Shown here: positions 1 through 5,438 of the stretch, piece by piece
How positions within the stretch are numbered: the first letter of the stretch is position 1
Layout: each line of letters opens with the position of its first letter
Assembly: GCA_030695725.1 (NCBI GenBank)
Contig: JAUYPN010000078.1
Location: 1 to 5,472 of the forward strand
Origin: Candidatus Omnitrophota bacterium
GTDB lineage: Bacteria > Omnitrophota > Gorgyraeia > 2-01-FULL-45-10
Length of the DNA stretch: 5,472 bases
Direction of reading: 5' to 3'
Notes under the pieces: model-generated
What the model saw: the letters and a program-made list of their open reading frames with translations, nothing else
Database searches by the model: none
Told to the model about the DNA's origin: nothing
Translations under genes and position numbers: made by a program

Positions 1-11
1 CCATAATGTAC

Positions 12-38
12 CCTGGGCAATCTGAAAGATTGCCCAGG
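12..38. repeat. 27-bp perfect hairpin 1
   Basis: CCTGGGCAATCT and AGATTGCCCAGG form a perfect 12-bp stem around a 3-nt loop (gaa). Neither strand has a T-run after it, so a simple intrinsic terminator is unlikely. It has the same size and the same CCTG...CAGG ends as the hairpin 6 nt to its right. Confidence 0.8.
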
Positions 39-44
39 ACCAGT

Positions 45-71
45 CCTGCGAAATTCATAGAATTTCGCAGG
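45..71. repeat. 27-bp perfect hairpin 2
   Basis: CCTGCGAAATTC and GAATTTCGCAGG form a perfect 12-bp stem around a 3-nt loop (ata). Its ends match hairpin 1 (CCTG/CAGG) but the inner stem sequence differs. No adjacent T-run is seen on either strand. It may be a palindromic repeat unit or part of the 3' end of a gene lying left of the window. Confidence 0.8.
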
Positions 72-104
72 GTCAAAATTTGTAACGCCGCTTCGGCAAC
101 CACC

Positions 105-115
105 CCGCAAGGTCC
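105..115 (+). repeat. Direct repeat copy 1 flanking the inverted repeat
   Basis: CCGCAAGGTCC, identical to positions 406-416, at the left edge of the long inverted repeat. It may be a target-site duplication, but its last four bases also take part in the outermost inverted-repeat pairing, so that reading is tentative. Confidence 0.45.
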
Positions 116-405
116 GCCTGCCCACGGCGTGCCTGCCAGCACTACAGGGCTTTGTGAGCGGCCATTAGAAATTTTTTGGCATAGCGTATATTACGGGTTG
201 GTGTGCAAGGATTTACGTTGAGCGAATGCAGGAACTGACCGACCCCCGCTGTTTTGCTTTGGTTTGCTTTTAGCAAAACAAAGCAGCGGGGGGAGGGAAT
301 TCCTGCAAATTCGCGAGACGTAAACCGTAGCACACGGCAAAAAATTTCAGGCCGCGAACAAAGACCTGGAGTGATGGCAGGGAGAGCGGCCACGGAAGGC
401 GGACA

Positions 406-416
406 CCGCAAGGTCC
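406..416 (+). repeat. Direct repeat copy 2 flanking the inverted repeat
   Basis: CCGCAAGGTCC, identical to positions 105-115, just outside the right arm of the long inverted repeat. The bases next to each copy differ, so the match is exactly 11 bp. Confidence 0.45.
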
Positions 417-435
417 AAGCCTGTCGATGGGAAAC

Positions 436-467
436 AAAAAGCGCGTGGTAAGTGTCACCACGCGCTT
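436..467 (-). terminator. Intrinsic (Rho-independent) terminator of the rplQ operon
   Basis: On the minus strand an 11-bp perfect GC-rich stem (AAGCGCGTGGT, 467-457, paired with ACCACGCGCTT, 449-439) encloses a 7-nt loop. It is followed by TTTTT, then G and TTT. The position, about 57 nt after the rplQ stop, is right for ending the whole operon. On the plus strand the downstream side is not T-rich, so it should act in one direction only. Confidence 0.88.
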
Positions 468-476
468 GAATCATTT

Positions 477-516
477 GAGATTGCTTCGTCGGCCTAAAGG
501 CCTCCTCGCAATGACG
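477..516. repeat. REP-like extragenic palindromic element
   Basis: The 40-bp sequence begins gagattgcttcgtc and ends cctcgcaatgacg on the plus strand. It has an inner palindrome ggcc-taaa-ggcc (491-502) and an outer pair attgc/gcaat (480-484 with 508-512). From memory, motifs of the form CGTCATTGCGAGG...CGAAGCAATCTC recur between genes in several bacterial phyla, but I could not search for further copies; only one is in this window. It lies between the rplQ stop and the operon terminator, so it should be present at the 3' end of the transcript. Confidence 0.6.
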
Positions 517-524
517 ACGGAAGT

Positions 525-1166
525 TTACCTATCGCCTCTTTTTCTAAAGAGACCGCGGAGGTTCTTCATGAAGTTCGGCTTACTCGAGATCTTCTTATCC
601 TCGCTCTTCGCTTTTTCAGCTCTCTTCTCTTCGGCGAGGGTAGGCTTAGTTTTGGAGATCGGTTTCGCTCTCAGCTCTTCCTTCTTGATATCTTCCTTAT
701 GCTTGACTTCGACGGCCTTGTCACCTTTTGTTTCTGCGGCGGATTCTGTCGCTGGCTCTTCAGGCTTGGCCAACTTTACTTTCTTTTTCTTCGGAAGCTT
801 TTCTACAATATGCCTCTCAGTAAGCTCCAAAATGACCATATCCGCGCCGTCACCGCGCCTGAACCCTATAGGTATTATGCGCGTATAACCGCTCGTTCTG
901 GACTTAAAGAGCGGCGCTATCTCCTTAAAAAGCTTCATCACGAGATCTCTATCCTGAAGTATATCGTAGGCGCGCCTTCTGGAAAATACGGAGTCCGTCT
1001 TGGTCAGGGTTATCAGGCGCTCGACGAGCTTTCGGGATTCTTTCGCGCGGGCCTTTGTAGTCTCTATTCTTTCGTGCTTCAGAAGATTGCGGGCCATATT
1101 CCGCATGAAAGCCTTCCTATGGCTCGTCATCATTCCAAGTTTTGCGTTTCCTTTATGGTGTCTCAC
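525..1166 (-). CDS. rplQ: 50S ribosomal protein L17 (bL17) with long Lys/Glu-rich C-terminal extension
   Basis: L17 binds 23S rRNA on the solvent side near the exit tunnel. Residues 1-120 are a standard bL17 domain: MRHHKGNAKLGMMTSHRKAF, then RNLLKHERIETTKARAKE, then GYTRIIPIGFRRGDGADMVILEL. The family norm is about 115-130 residues, but this protein has 213. The extra ~93 residues (121-213) are a low-complexity stretch rich in Lys, Glu and Ala, likely disordered or coiled. They end in a distinct basic/hydrophobic patch, NFMKNLRGLFRKRGDR, that could form an amphipathic helix. The start is GTG overlapping the rpoA stop; AAGGAA lies about 10 nt upstream. It is the last gene of the operon: the TAA stop is followed by a palindromic repeat and an intrinsic terminator. 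The extension has no recognised function. Confidence 0.95.
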   Translation of the reverse strand: MRHHKGNAKLGMMTSHRKAFMRNMARNLLKHERIETTKARAKESRKLVERLITLTKTDSVFSRRRAYDILQDRDLVMKLFKEIAPLFKSRTSGYTRIIPIGFRRGDGADMVILELTERHIVEKLPKKKKVKLAKPEEPATESAAETKGDKAVEVKHKEDIKKEELRAKPISKTKPTLAEEKRAEKAKSEDKKISSKPNFMKNLRGLFRKRGDR

Positions 1167-2167
1167 TATTCTTCTTCCTTTTCTTTTTTCTCTTTTTTGC
1201 CGCCCTCAACTTTCATCCCGAGCGTCAATCCCATATCCACTATGACTTTCTTTATTTCGGCCAGACTCTTTTTGCCAAAGTTCCTGTATTGAAGCATATC
1301 GAGCTCTGATCGCTTCACCAGATCGCCTATCGTCTTTATCCTCGCCTCTTTCAGGCAATTTGAACTTCTTACGGAGAGCTCCAGTTCCGATATCGGGATC
1401 TTCATCTTCTCTTTCAGTAATTTCTGATCCTCGGTCTCCTCAGGCGCCTCTTCTTCTTCCGGCAATTTTCCGAAGTTGACAAACACATCAAGGTGTCTCT
1501 GCAATATATTCGACGCGTAAAGGAGCGCCTCCTTCGGAGCTATCGCGCCGTTCGTCCATATCTCCAGGATCAGCTTATCGTAATCGGTTATCTGGCCGAC
1601 CCTTGTGTTTTCCACGTCAAAATTGACGCGTCTGACGGGAGTGAATATGGAATCTATGGCTATCACCCCGATGGACTGGCCCTCTTTTTTATTTCTGTCG
1701 GCAGGCACATAGCCTCTGCCCCTGGCGACCTGCATCTCTATCTTCAGGTCGATATCTTTGGTCAGTGTGCAGATGTGCAGATCCGGATTTATCACCTCTA
1801 CCGTCTCATTTACTTTTATATTCTTTGCGGTAACCTCGCCCTTCTTGCTTACGTTTAGATTTATCGGCCTGGGGGTCTTGAAGTGCGAGCGCAGGACGAG
1901 CTTTTTTATGTTCAGTATGATCTGTGGGATGTCCTCTACGACGCCTTTGATCGTGGAGAACTCGTGGTGAACGCCGTCTATCTTGATACTCGTGACGGCG
2001 GCCCCTTCGATCGAAGATATGAGGACTCTTCTCAAAGAATTTCCTATCGTCATGCCGTATCCGCGCTCAAACGGTTCCGCTATGAATTTGCCATATTCCG
2101 GAGTAGCGCCGGACTCGTCAAGAATGAGCTTCCTCGGCATTTCGAAATTCTTCATGCTTATACCCAT
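1166..2167 (-). CDS. rpoA: DNA-directed RNA polymerase subunit alpha
   Basis: The alpha dimer scaffolds RNA polymerase assembly, and its C-terminal domain contacts UP-element DNA and activators. Of the 333 residues, the N-terminal domain spans about 1-235, with the family block YGKFIAEPFERGYGMTIGNS (25-44) followed by LRRVLISSIEGAA and HHEFSTIKGVVED. GRGYVPADRN (150-159) and LYASNILQRHL (216-226) also fit the family. An acidic linker (EEEEAPEETED) follows. The C-terminal domain (about 258-321) keeps the key DNA-binding residues in SVRSSNCLK (R267, N270, C271, K273) and NFGKKSL (G298, K300, S301). The protein ends with a charged tail, GGKKEKKEKEEE, longer than the usual ending. That tail is encoded by a 30-nt all-purine run. 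The stop overlaps the rplQ GTG by 1 nt (TAGTG). Confidence 0.98.
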   Translation of the reverse strand: MGISMKNFEMPRKLILDESGATPEYGKFIAEPFERGYGMTIGNSLRRVLISSIEGAAVTSIKIDGVHHEFSTIKGVVEDIPQIILNIKKLVLRSHFKTPRPINLNVSKKGEVTAKNIKVNETVEVINPDLHICTLTKDIDLKIEMQVARGRGYVPADRNKKEGQSIGVIAIDSIFTPVRRVNFDVENTRVGQITDYDKLILEIWTNGAIAPKEALLYASNILQRHLDVFVNFGKLPEEEEAPEETEDQKLLKEKMKIPISELELSVRSSNCLKEARIKTIGDLVKRSELDMLQYRNFGKKSLAEIKKVIVDMGLTLGMKVEGGKKEKKEKEEE

Positions 2168-2175
2168 GTTTTTCT

Positions 2176-2180
2176 CTCCT
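2176..2180 (-). promoter_or_regulatory. Shine-Dalgarno AGGAG of rpoA
   Basis: AGGAG follows the rpsD stop codon directly and sits 8 nt upstream of the ATG at 2167-2165. It favours the first ATG (MGISMKNFE) over the in-frame methionine four codons later. Confidence 0.8.
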
Positions 2181-2816
2181 TTACTTAGAATACAACTCGA
2201 CTATCAGCTGTTCCTGTATCTGGAACCCGACATCTTCCTTCTTCGGTATATCCACTATCTTGATCTTCGGATCGGTCTTATCAACGTCCAACCACTTCGG
2301 TATGACCCTGTCCGTAAGAGATTCTCTCCTATCTTTAATGGCCTTCACAAAAGTTTCTTTCTTCGTTTTTATAGCCACTTCTTCGCCCGTTTTCACAGTA
2401 TACGACGGTATATCGACCCTCCTGTTATTGACATAGACAAATCCGTGCTGAACAAGCTCCCTGGCCTCGGATCTGGAGGACGCGAAATTTGCCCTGAATA
2501 TGACGTTATCTAATCTGCGTTCCAACAATTGCAGTAACGTCAGGCCCGTAACGCCCTTGGCCCGTTCCGCTATCCTGAAACAGTGCCTGAACTGCTTCTC
2601 CAGTACGCCGTATATCCTTTTAACCTTCTGCTTCTCTCTGAGCTGAGTGCCGTAGTTGGATGTCTTTTTGCGCATCTGATTCTGCCCGTGCTGACCCGGC
2701 GGAAACGACCTGCGCGATAGAGCGCATTTCTCGGTTGAACAGCGGGTGCCCTTTAAAAATAGTTTGACCCCTTCTCTTCTGCAAAGCCTGCATGAGGGCC
2801 CTGTGTATCGTGCCAT
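2181..2816 (-). CDS. rpsD: 30S ribosomal protein S4 (uS4), zinc-binding C+ form
   Basis: S4 is a primary 16S rRNA binder that nucleates assembly of the small-subunit body and lines the mRNA entry site. The 211-residue length is typical of the zinc-containing type. The N-terminal part has C9, C12, C26 and C31 (CRLC ... CSTEKC), the arrangement of the four-Cys zinc form. Next come RRSFPPGQHGQ (35-45) and the helical segment around REKQKVKRIYGVLEKQF. The S4 RNA-binding domain spans about 99-163 (ERRLDNVIFR ... SRSEARELVQHGFVYVNNRRVDIPSY). The start overlaps the rpsK stop as TAATG, and AAGGAG lies about 6 nt upstream inside rpsK. S4 represses the alpha operon in enterobacteria; whether it does so here is not visible. 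A 13-nt gap leads to rpoA. Confidence 0.98.
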   Translation of the reverse strand: MARYTGPSCRLCRREGVKLFLKGTRCSTEKCALSRRSFPPGQHGQNQMRKKTSNYGTQLREKQKVKRIYGVLEKQFRHCFRIAERAKGVTGLTLLQLLERRLDNVIFRANFASSRSEARELVQHGFVYVNNRRVDIPSYTVKTGEEVAIKTKKETFVKAIKDRRESLTDRVIPKWLDVDKTDPKIKIVDIPKKEDVGFQIQEQLIVELYSK

Positions 2817-3241
2817 TACACTCTCCTTCTCTTCGGCGGACGGCAGCCGTTATGGGGTATCGGGGTGACATCCCTTATGGCCCTTACGGTGATACCGGCG
2901 GCCTGTATCGAACGTATAGCGGATTCTCTTCCGGCTCCGGGACCCTTTACGTAGACCTCCACCTCTTTGACGCCGCGCTCAAGCGCCTTCTTTGAAGCGC
3001 TCTCAGCGGCCATACCCGCCGCAAAAGGCGTGGACTTCTTCGATCCCTTGAAACCGGCGCTTCCCGTAGATGCCCACGATATCGTGTTGCCCTGCCTATC
3101 CGCTATCGTGACTATCGTGTTGTTGAAAGTAGCCAGTATGTGCGCTATGCCGCTTGGCGGCGCCTTAACGGCTTTCTTGCTCTTTTTGAATTTGCTCTTC
3201 TTTTTTTGATCCTGCTGTTGCTGCTGTTGTTGTTCTGCCAT
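2816..3241 (-). CDS. rpsK: 30S ribosomal protein S11 (uS11) with poly-Gln N-terminus
   Basis: S11 lies on the small-subunit platform near the E site and the anti-Shine-Dalgarno helix. The conserved core begins at about residue 30 (GIAHILATFNNTIVTIAD) and runs through GSKKSTPFAAGMAAE (66-80), VYVKGPGAGRESAIRS (97-111) and the C-terminal signature DVTPIPHNGCRPPKRRRV. Total length is 141 residues; the family is usually near 125-130. The excess is at the N-terminus: seven consecutive glutamines (Q4-Q10), then DQ and a lysine/serine-rich basic stretch to about residue 26. The Gln run is built of mixed CAA and CAG codons. The ATG start follows the rpsM stop by 2 nt, with AAAGG about 9 nt upstream as a weak ribosome binding site. 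The stop overlaps the rpsD start by 1 nt. Confidence 0.97.
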   Translation of the reverse strand: MAEQQQQQQQDQKKKSKFKKSKKAVKAPPSGIAHILATFNNTIVTIADRQGNTISWASTGSAGFKGSKKSTPFAAGMAAESASKKALERGVKEVEVYVKGPGAGRESAIRSIQAAGITVRAIRDVTPIPHNGCRPPKRRRV

Positions 3242-3243
3242 TT

Positions 3244-3660
3244 TTATTTACCTTTCGCCCCGTCTGCACCGGGTGGCGGCGCCTTCGTGGCCTTCTGCCT
3301 CACCACGCCTACGGTCTTTCTCGGGCCCTTTCTCGTCCTTGCATTGGTCTTGGTCCTTTGGCCGCGCACAGGCAAGCCCCTCCTGTGGCGTAACCCTCTG
3401 TAACTGCCTACATCTATGAGGCGTTTTATATTGGCCGCCACATCTCTTCTTAAATCTCCCTCGACCCTGTAATCCTTCTGTATGATGGTGGCAAGCCGAG
3501 ATACCTCTTCTTCTGTGAGATCCTTGGCCCTCTTAGCAAGATCTATGTTGGCGGCCTTCAGCACTTTGATAGCCAAAGTTCTGCCTATACCGTATATATA
3601 GGTCAACGCTATATCGATCCTCTTCTCTTTCGGAATATCAACACCGATAATTCTTGGCAC
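3244..3660 (-). CDS. rpsM: 30S ribosomal protein S13 (uS13) with short C-terminal extension
   Basis: S13 sits in the head of the small subunit and forms bridges to the large subunit and contacts with the P-site tRNA. The start is GTG, supported by the perfect upstream AGGAGG and by the canonical first residues PRIIGVDIP. Visible features are the helix-two-turns-helix with YIYGIGRT (21-28), the segment DLRRDVAANIKRL (69-81) and the family signature GLRHRRGLPVRGQRTKTNA (89-107), followed by RTRKGPRKTVG. The core ends near residue 120. The remaining ~18 residues (KATKAPPPGADGAKGK) form an Ala/Pro/Gly/Lys tail beyond the 118-125 residues usual in the family. The stop is 2 nt before rpsK. As the first gene of the alpha operon it is where S4 represses in E. 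coli, but no long leader precedes it here. Confidence 0.97.
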   Translation of the reverse strand: MPRIIGVDIPKEKRIDIALTYIYGIGRTLAIKVLKAANIDLAKRAKDLTEEEVSRLATIIQKDYRVEGDLRRDVAANIKRLIDVGSYRGLRHRRGLPVRGQRTKTNARTRKGPRKTVGVVRQKATKAPPPGADGAKGK

Positions 3661-3665
3661 TTATG

Positions 3666-3671
3666 CCTCCT
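3666..3671 (-). promoter_or_regulatory. Perfect Shine-Dalgarno AGGAGG of rpsM
   Basis: On the minus strand AGGAGG is followed by 5 nt (cataa) and then GTG at 3660-3658. This is the only full-consensus ribosome binding site seen in the window. It decides the GTG start of rpsM and suggests that S13 synthesis can initiate independently of rpmJ translation. Confidence 0.88.
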
Positions 3672-3680
3672 GAATTTTTA

Positions 3681-3794
3681 CTATCCCTGCCTCTGCTTAT
3701 GCTTGGGGTTATCGCAGATTATCCTTATGATACCCTGTCTGCGCACCACCTTGCACTTGGGACAGATCTTCTTTACACTCGCTCTTACTTTCAT
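3681..3794 (-). CDS. rpmJ: 50S ribosomal protein L36 (bL36), zinc-binding C+ form
   Basis: A 37-residue protein found by reading the minus strand between infA and rpsM. It begins MKVRASVKKICPKCKVVRRQ and ends NPKHKQRQG before a TAG stop. L36 is the smallest large-subunit protein and folds around 23S rRNA. The four zinc ligands of the C+ type are all present at C11, C14, C27 and H32, so this is not the zinc-free paralogue that some bacteria induce under zinc starvation. The length of 37-38 residues matches the family. The start is 4 nt after the infA stop with only a weak purine-rich upstream stretch, suggesting coupling. The gene is followed by a 20-nt gap that holds the strong rpsM ribosome binding site. 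Confidence 0.98.
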   Translation of the reverse strand: MKVRASVKKICPKCKVVRRQGIIRIICDNPKHKQRQG

Positions 3795-3798
3795 ATAA

Positions 3799-4020
3799 TT
3801 ATTTCTCTCTGCGTATTATTCTTCCTCTCGAGAGATCGTACGGCGAAAGCTCCAGTGTCACCGTATCTCCGGGAAGTATTCTTATAAAATTCATCCTCAT
3901 CTTACCCGACACATGGCCGAGAACCTTATGCCCGTTAGCAAGCTCCACCCTGAACATCGCGTTCGGTAGAGTTTCCAGGACTTTCCCCTCTAATGTGATC
4001 GGTTCTTCTTTATTGCTCAT
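3799..4020 (-). CDS. infA: Translation initiation factor IF-1
   Basis: IF-1 binds the A site of the 30S subunit and assists IF-2 and IF-3 during initiation. The 73-residue length is typical, and the whole protein is one S1/OB-fold domain. Recognisable family segments are ITLEGKVLETLPNAMFRVEL (residues 8-27), GHVSGKMRMNFIRILPGD (35-52) and the end LSPYDLSRGRIIRREK. The ATG start is preceded by AAGAGGG, a partial Shine-Dalgarno, 6 nt upstream in the 13-nt gap after map. The residue normally N-terminal to EEP is reached by this ATG, and no alternative start is needed. The TAA stop is 4 nt before rpmJ, so coupled translation is plausible. Confidence 0.98.
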   Translation of the reverse strand: MSNKEEPITLEGKVLETLPNAMFRVELANGHKVLGHVSGKMRMNFIRILPGDTVTLELSPYDLSRGRIIRREK

Positions 4021-4033
4021 CGGTTACCCTCTT

Positions 4034-4780
4034 TTAGAGCGTCGTTAATATTTCGGCGTTGCCGTCTCTCACCGCTACTGTATGTTCGAAATGGGCCGAC
4101 AGTTTTTTATCTTTAGTGACGGCCGTCCAGCCGTCATCCAATATCTCAATCTCGTGACCGCCTTCATTCACCATCGGCTCGATCGCTAATATCATCCCGC
4201 TTTCCAGTCGTGGCCCCTTATTAGGCTTTCCAAAATTCGGTATTTCCGGCTCTTCGTGTATCCTCTCGCCTATACCATGGCCGACGAACGAGCGAACCAC
4301 GCTGAATCCGTTCGTCTCTGCGTACTCCTGTATATTCGCCGATATGTCCGACAATCTCTTGCCGGGCCTTGCGTTCTCAATACCGCGATAGAGAGAATCT
4401 TCCGTGACCTTCATTAATCTACGGGCCTCATCGCTCACGTCGCCTACGCCCACCGTTATGGCGGCGTCGGCGAAATAATTTCCGCTCCTGACGCCGACAT
4501 CTATGCTTACGATATCACCGCCTTTAAGCTTTCTTTTAGACGGTATACCATGGACAACTCCCTCATTTATAGAAACACAAATATTGGCCGGATAGCCTTT
4601 ATAACCCTTAAACGCCGGAAGGCCTTTGTTCTTAAGTATCTCCTCCAGGGCCATCCTGTCCAATTCCTCAGTCTCGATGCCGGGCTTTATACGGACTTTC
4701 AGCTTATCAAACACCAGCGCGATTATCAGACCGGCTTTGCGTATCCGGCCGATCTCTTCATCGCTTCTCAATATTATCAT
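4034..4780 (-). CDS. map: Methionine aminopeptidase, type I
   Basis: Removes the N-terminal methionine from nascent proteins in the cytosol, acting near the ribosomal exit tunnel. The 248 residues form a single pita-bread catalytic domain, with no N-terminal zinc-finger or SH3-binding extension, so it is the short type Ia form. All five expected metal ligands are visible: D94 (in SIDVGV), D105 (in YFADAAIT), H168 (in VGHGIG), E201 (in AIEPM) and E232 (in HFEHTV). The substrate-side histidines H77 (GVVHGIP) and H175 (RIHEEP) are also present. The ATG start sits inside the adk stop (ATGA), indicating coupled translation. A 13-nt gap leads to infA. Placement between adk and infA is the usual spc-operon position. 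Nothing appears truncated or unusual. Confidence 0.98.
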   Translation of the reverse strand: MIILRSDEEIGRIRKAGLIIALVFDKLKVRIKPGIETEELDRMALEEILKNKGLPAFKGYKGYPANICVSINEGVVHGIPSKRKLKGGDIVSIDVGVRSGNYFADAAITVGVGDVSDEARRLMKVTEDSLYRGIENARPGKRLSDISANIQEYAETNGFSVVRSFVGHGIGERIHEEPEIPNFGKPNKGPRLESGMILAIEPMVNEGGHEIEILDDGWTAVTKDKKLSAHFEHTVAVRDGNAEILTTL

Positions 4781-5433
4781 GCCAGCTTAGCGTCAGAAAA
4801 AATTTGGCAAAGTTCTTTAAACAGGTCTTTTACATCAAGAGCGCCGGAGACTCTCTTCAATATCCCCTGCCTGGTATAATATCCTATCAGGGGGCGCGTC
4901 TGGAGCTCGTAAACCTTTAATCTATTCTTGACCGTTTCCAATTTATCGTCCGGCCTCTGAAAAAGCTCGGCGCCGCATTTATCGCAAATGCCTTCTTTTT
5001 CCGGCGGTATATTTTTTATATGAAAATTTACCCCGCACGATTTACAGACCCTGCGGCCGGTCAGTCTCTCTATGGCTATATCTTCGGGTATCTCAAAATA
5101 GAGCGCCATGTCGATACCGGATCTTATTTTTTTTAGCGCCGCGTCGAGCTCCTCGGCCTGCTTCAATGTCCTGGGAAATCCGTCCAGGATATAGCCCTCT
5201 TTCGTATCGCCGTGCCTGAGTCTATCGACGACTATGCCCACAACGACTTCGTCGGGGACGAGCTCGCCGGAATCCATGAAGGTCTTGGCCTTCTTGCCCA
5301 TGGGTGTGCCGCTCTTTACGGCCTCCCTCAGGATATCACCCGTCGATATGTGCGGGATCTTATAACTTTTAGAAAGAACGGCTCCCTGAGTCCCTTTTCC
5401 GGCCCCCGGAGGGCCCAGCAATACTAATTTCAA
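4777..5433 (-). CDS. adk: Adenylate kinase, zinc-lid type
   Basis: Cytosolic enzyme interconverting ATP + AMP and 2 ADP. The 218-residue protein is full length for the long-lid bacterial form. Visible motifs are the P-loop GPPGAGKGT (7-15), the AMP-binding STGDILR (30-36), DGFPR (84-88), and a LID domain at about 126-163. The lid carries four cysteines (C130, C133, C150, C153) in a CX2C-X16-CX2C pattern, which in this family marks a structural zinc site. RPDD (160-163) follows. The start is TTG at 5433-5431: it gives the canonical MKLVLLGPPG beginning right after the secY stop, and no ATG lies between that stop and the P-loop. An AGG at 5453-5451 is too far upstream to be a good Shine-Dalgarno, so coupling to secY translation is likely. 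The stop overlaps the map start by 4 nt (ATGA). Confidence 0.97.
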   Translation of the reverse strand: MKLVLLGPPGAGKGTQGAVLSKSYKIPHISTGDILREAVKSGTPMGKKAKTFMDSGELVPDEVVVGIVVDRLRHGDTKEGYILDGFPRTLKQAEELDAALKKIRSGIDMALYFEIPEDIAIERLTGRRVCKSCGVNFHIKNIPPEKEGICDKCGAELFQRPDDKLETVKNRLKVYELQTRPLIGYYTRQGILKRVSGALDVKDLFKELCQIFSDAKLA

Positions 5434-5438
5434 AGTAC

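Larger units (their letters stand above)
102..416. repeat. Long imperfect inverted repeat (arms of about 150 nt)
   Basis: The two halves of this ~310-bp stretch are reverse-complementary over most of their length. The apex is near 259-271. Matched blocks from outside to inside are: 112-118 with 398-404; 133-163 with 350-380 (ungapped, 26 of 31 paired); 168-178 with 338-348 (11 perfect); 201-206 with 330-335; 212-218 with 318-324; 222-226 with 310-314; 227-233 with 301-307; 243-251 with 284-292; and 252-258 with 272-278. A ~20-nt insertion (about 180-200) is present only in the left arm. The sequence could be a MITE-like element, two inverted copies of an older repeat, or a long structured RNA. 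No reading frame here looks like a protein. Confidence 0.8.

Noticed and set aside
12..71. CRISPR array or tandem terminators
   Set aside because: There are only two hairpins, with different sequence and a 6-nt spacer, so no repeat-spacer pattern; no T-run follows on either strand.
6..221. Open frame of 71 codons on the plus strand at the left edge
   Set aside because: It translates two perfect hairpins and part of the inverted repeat; there is no ribosome binding site or family resemblance.
158..355. Rod-shaped RNA such as 6S RNA in the inner part of the inverted repeat
   Set aside because: The length of about 200 nt and the rod shape are suggestive, but I see no central bubble in the expected place, no promoter-like mimic and no clear promoter; the pairing also extends well outside this segment.
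102..416. Inverted repeat as an amplification or assembly artefact
   Set aside because: Artefactual inverted duplications have near-identical arms; these differ by mismatches, bulges and a ~20-nt insertion.
142..474. Open frame of 110 codons on the minus strand over the inverted repeat (with smaller ones at 254-451 plus and 270-461 minus)
   Set aside because: It runs through both arms of the palindrome and across the terminator stem, has no recognisable domain, and its composition follows the repeat and not a protein.
427..1292. Plus-strand open frames at 427-888 and 699-1292
   Set aside because: They lie antisense to rplQ and rpoA; their Phe/Leu/Ser-rich translation is the complement of Lys/Glu-rich coding sequence.
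1493..2513. Plus-strand open frames at 1493-1858, 1883-2188 and 1983-2513
   Set aside because: They are antisense to the clear rpoA and rpsD genes and show no protein family features.
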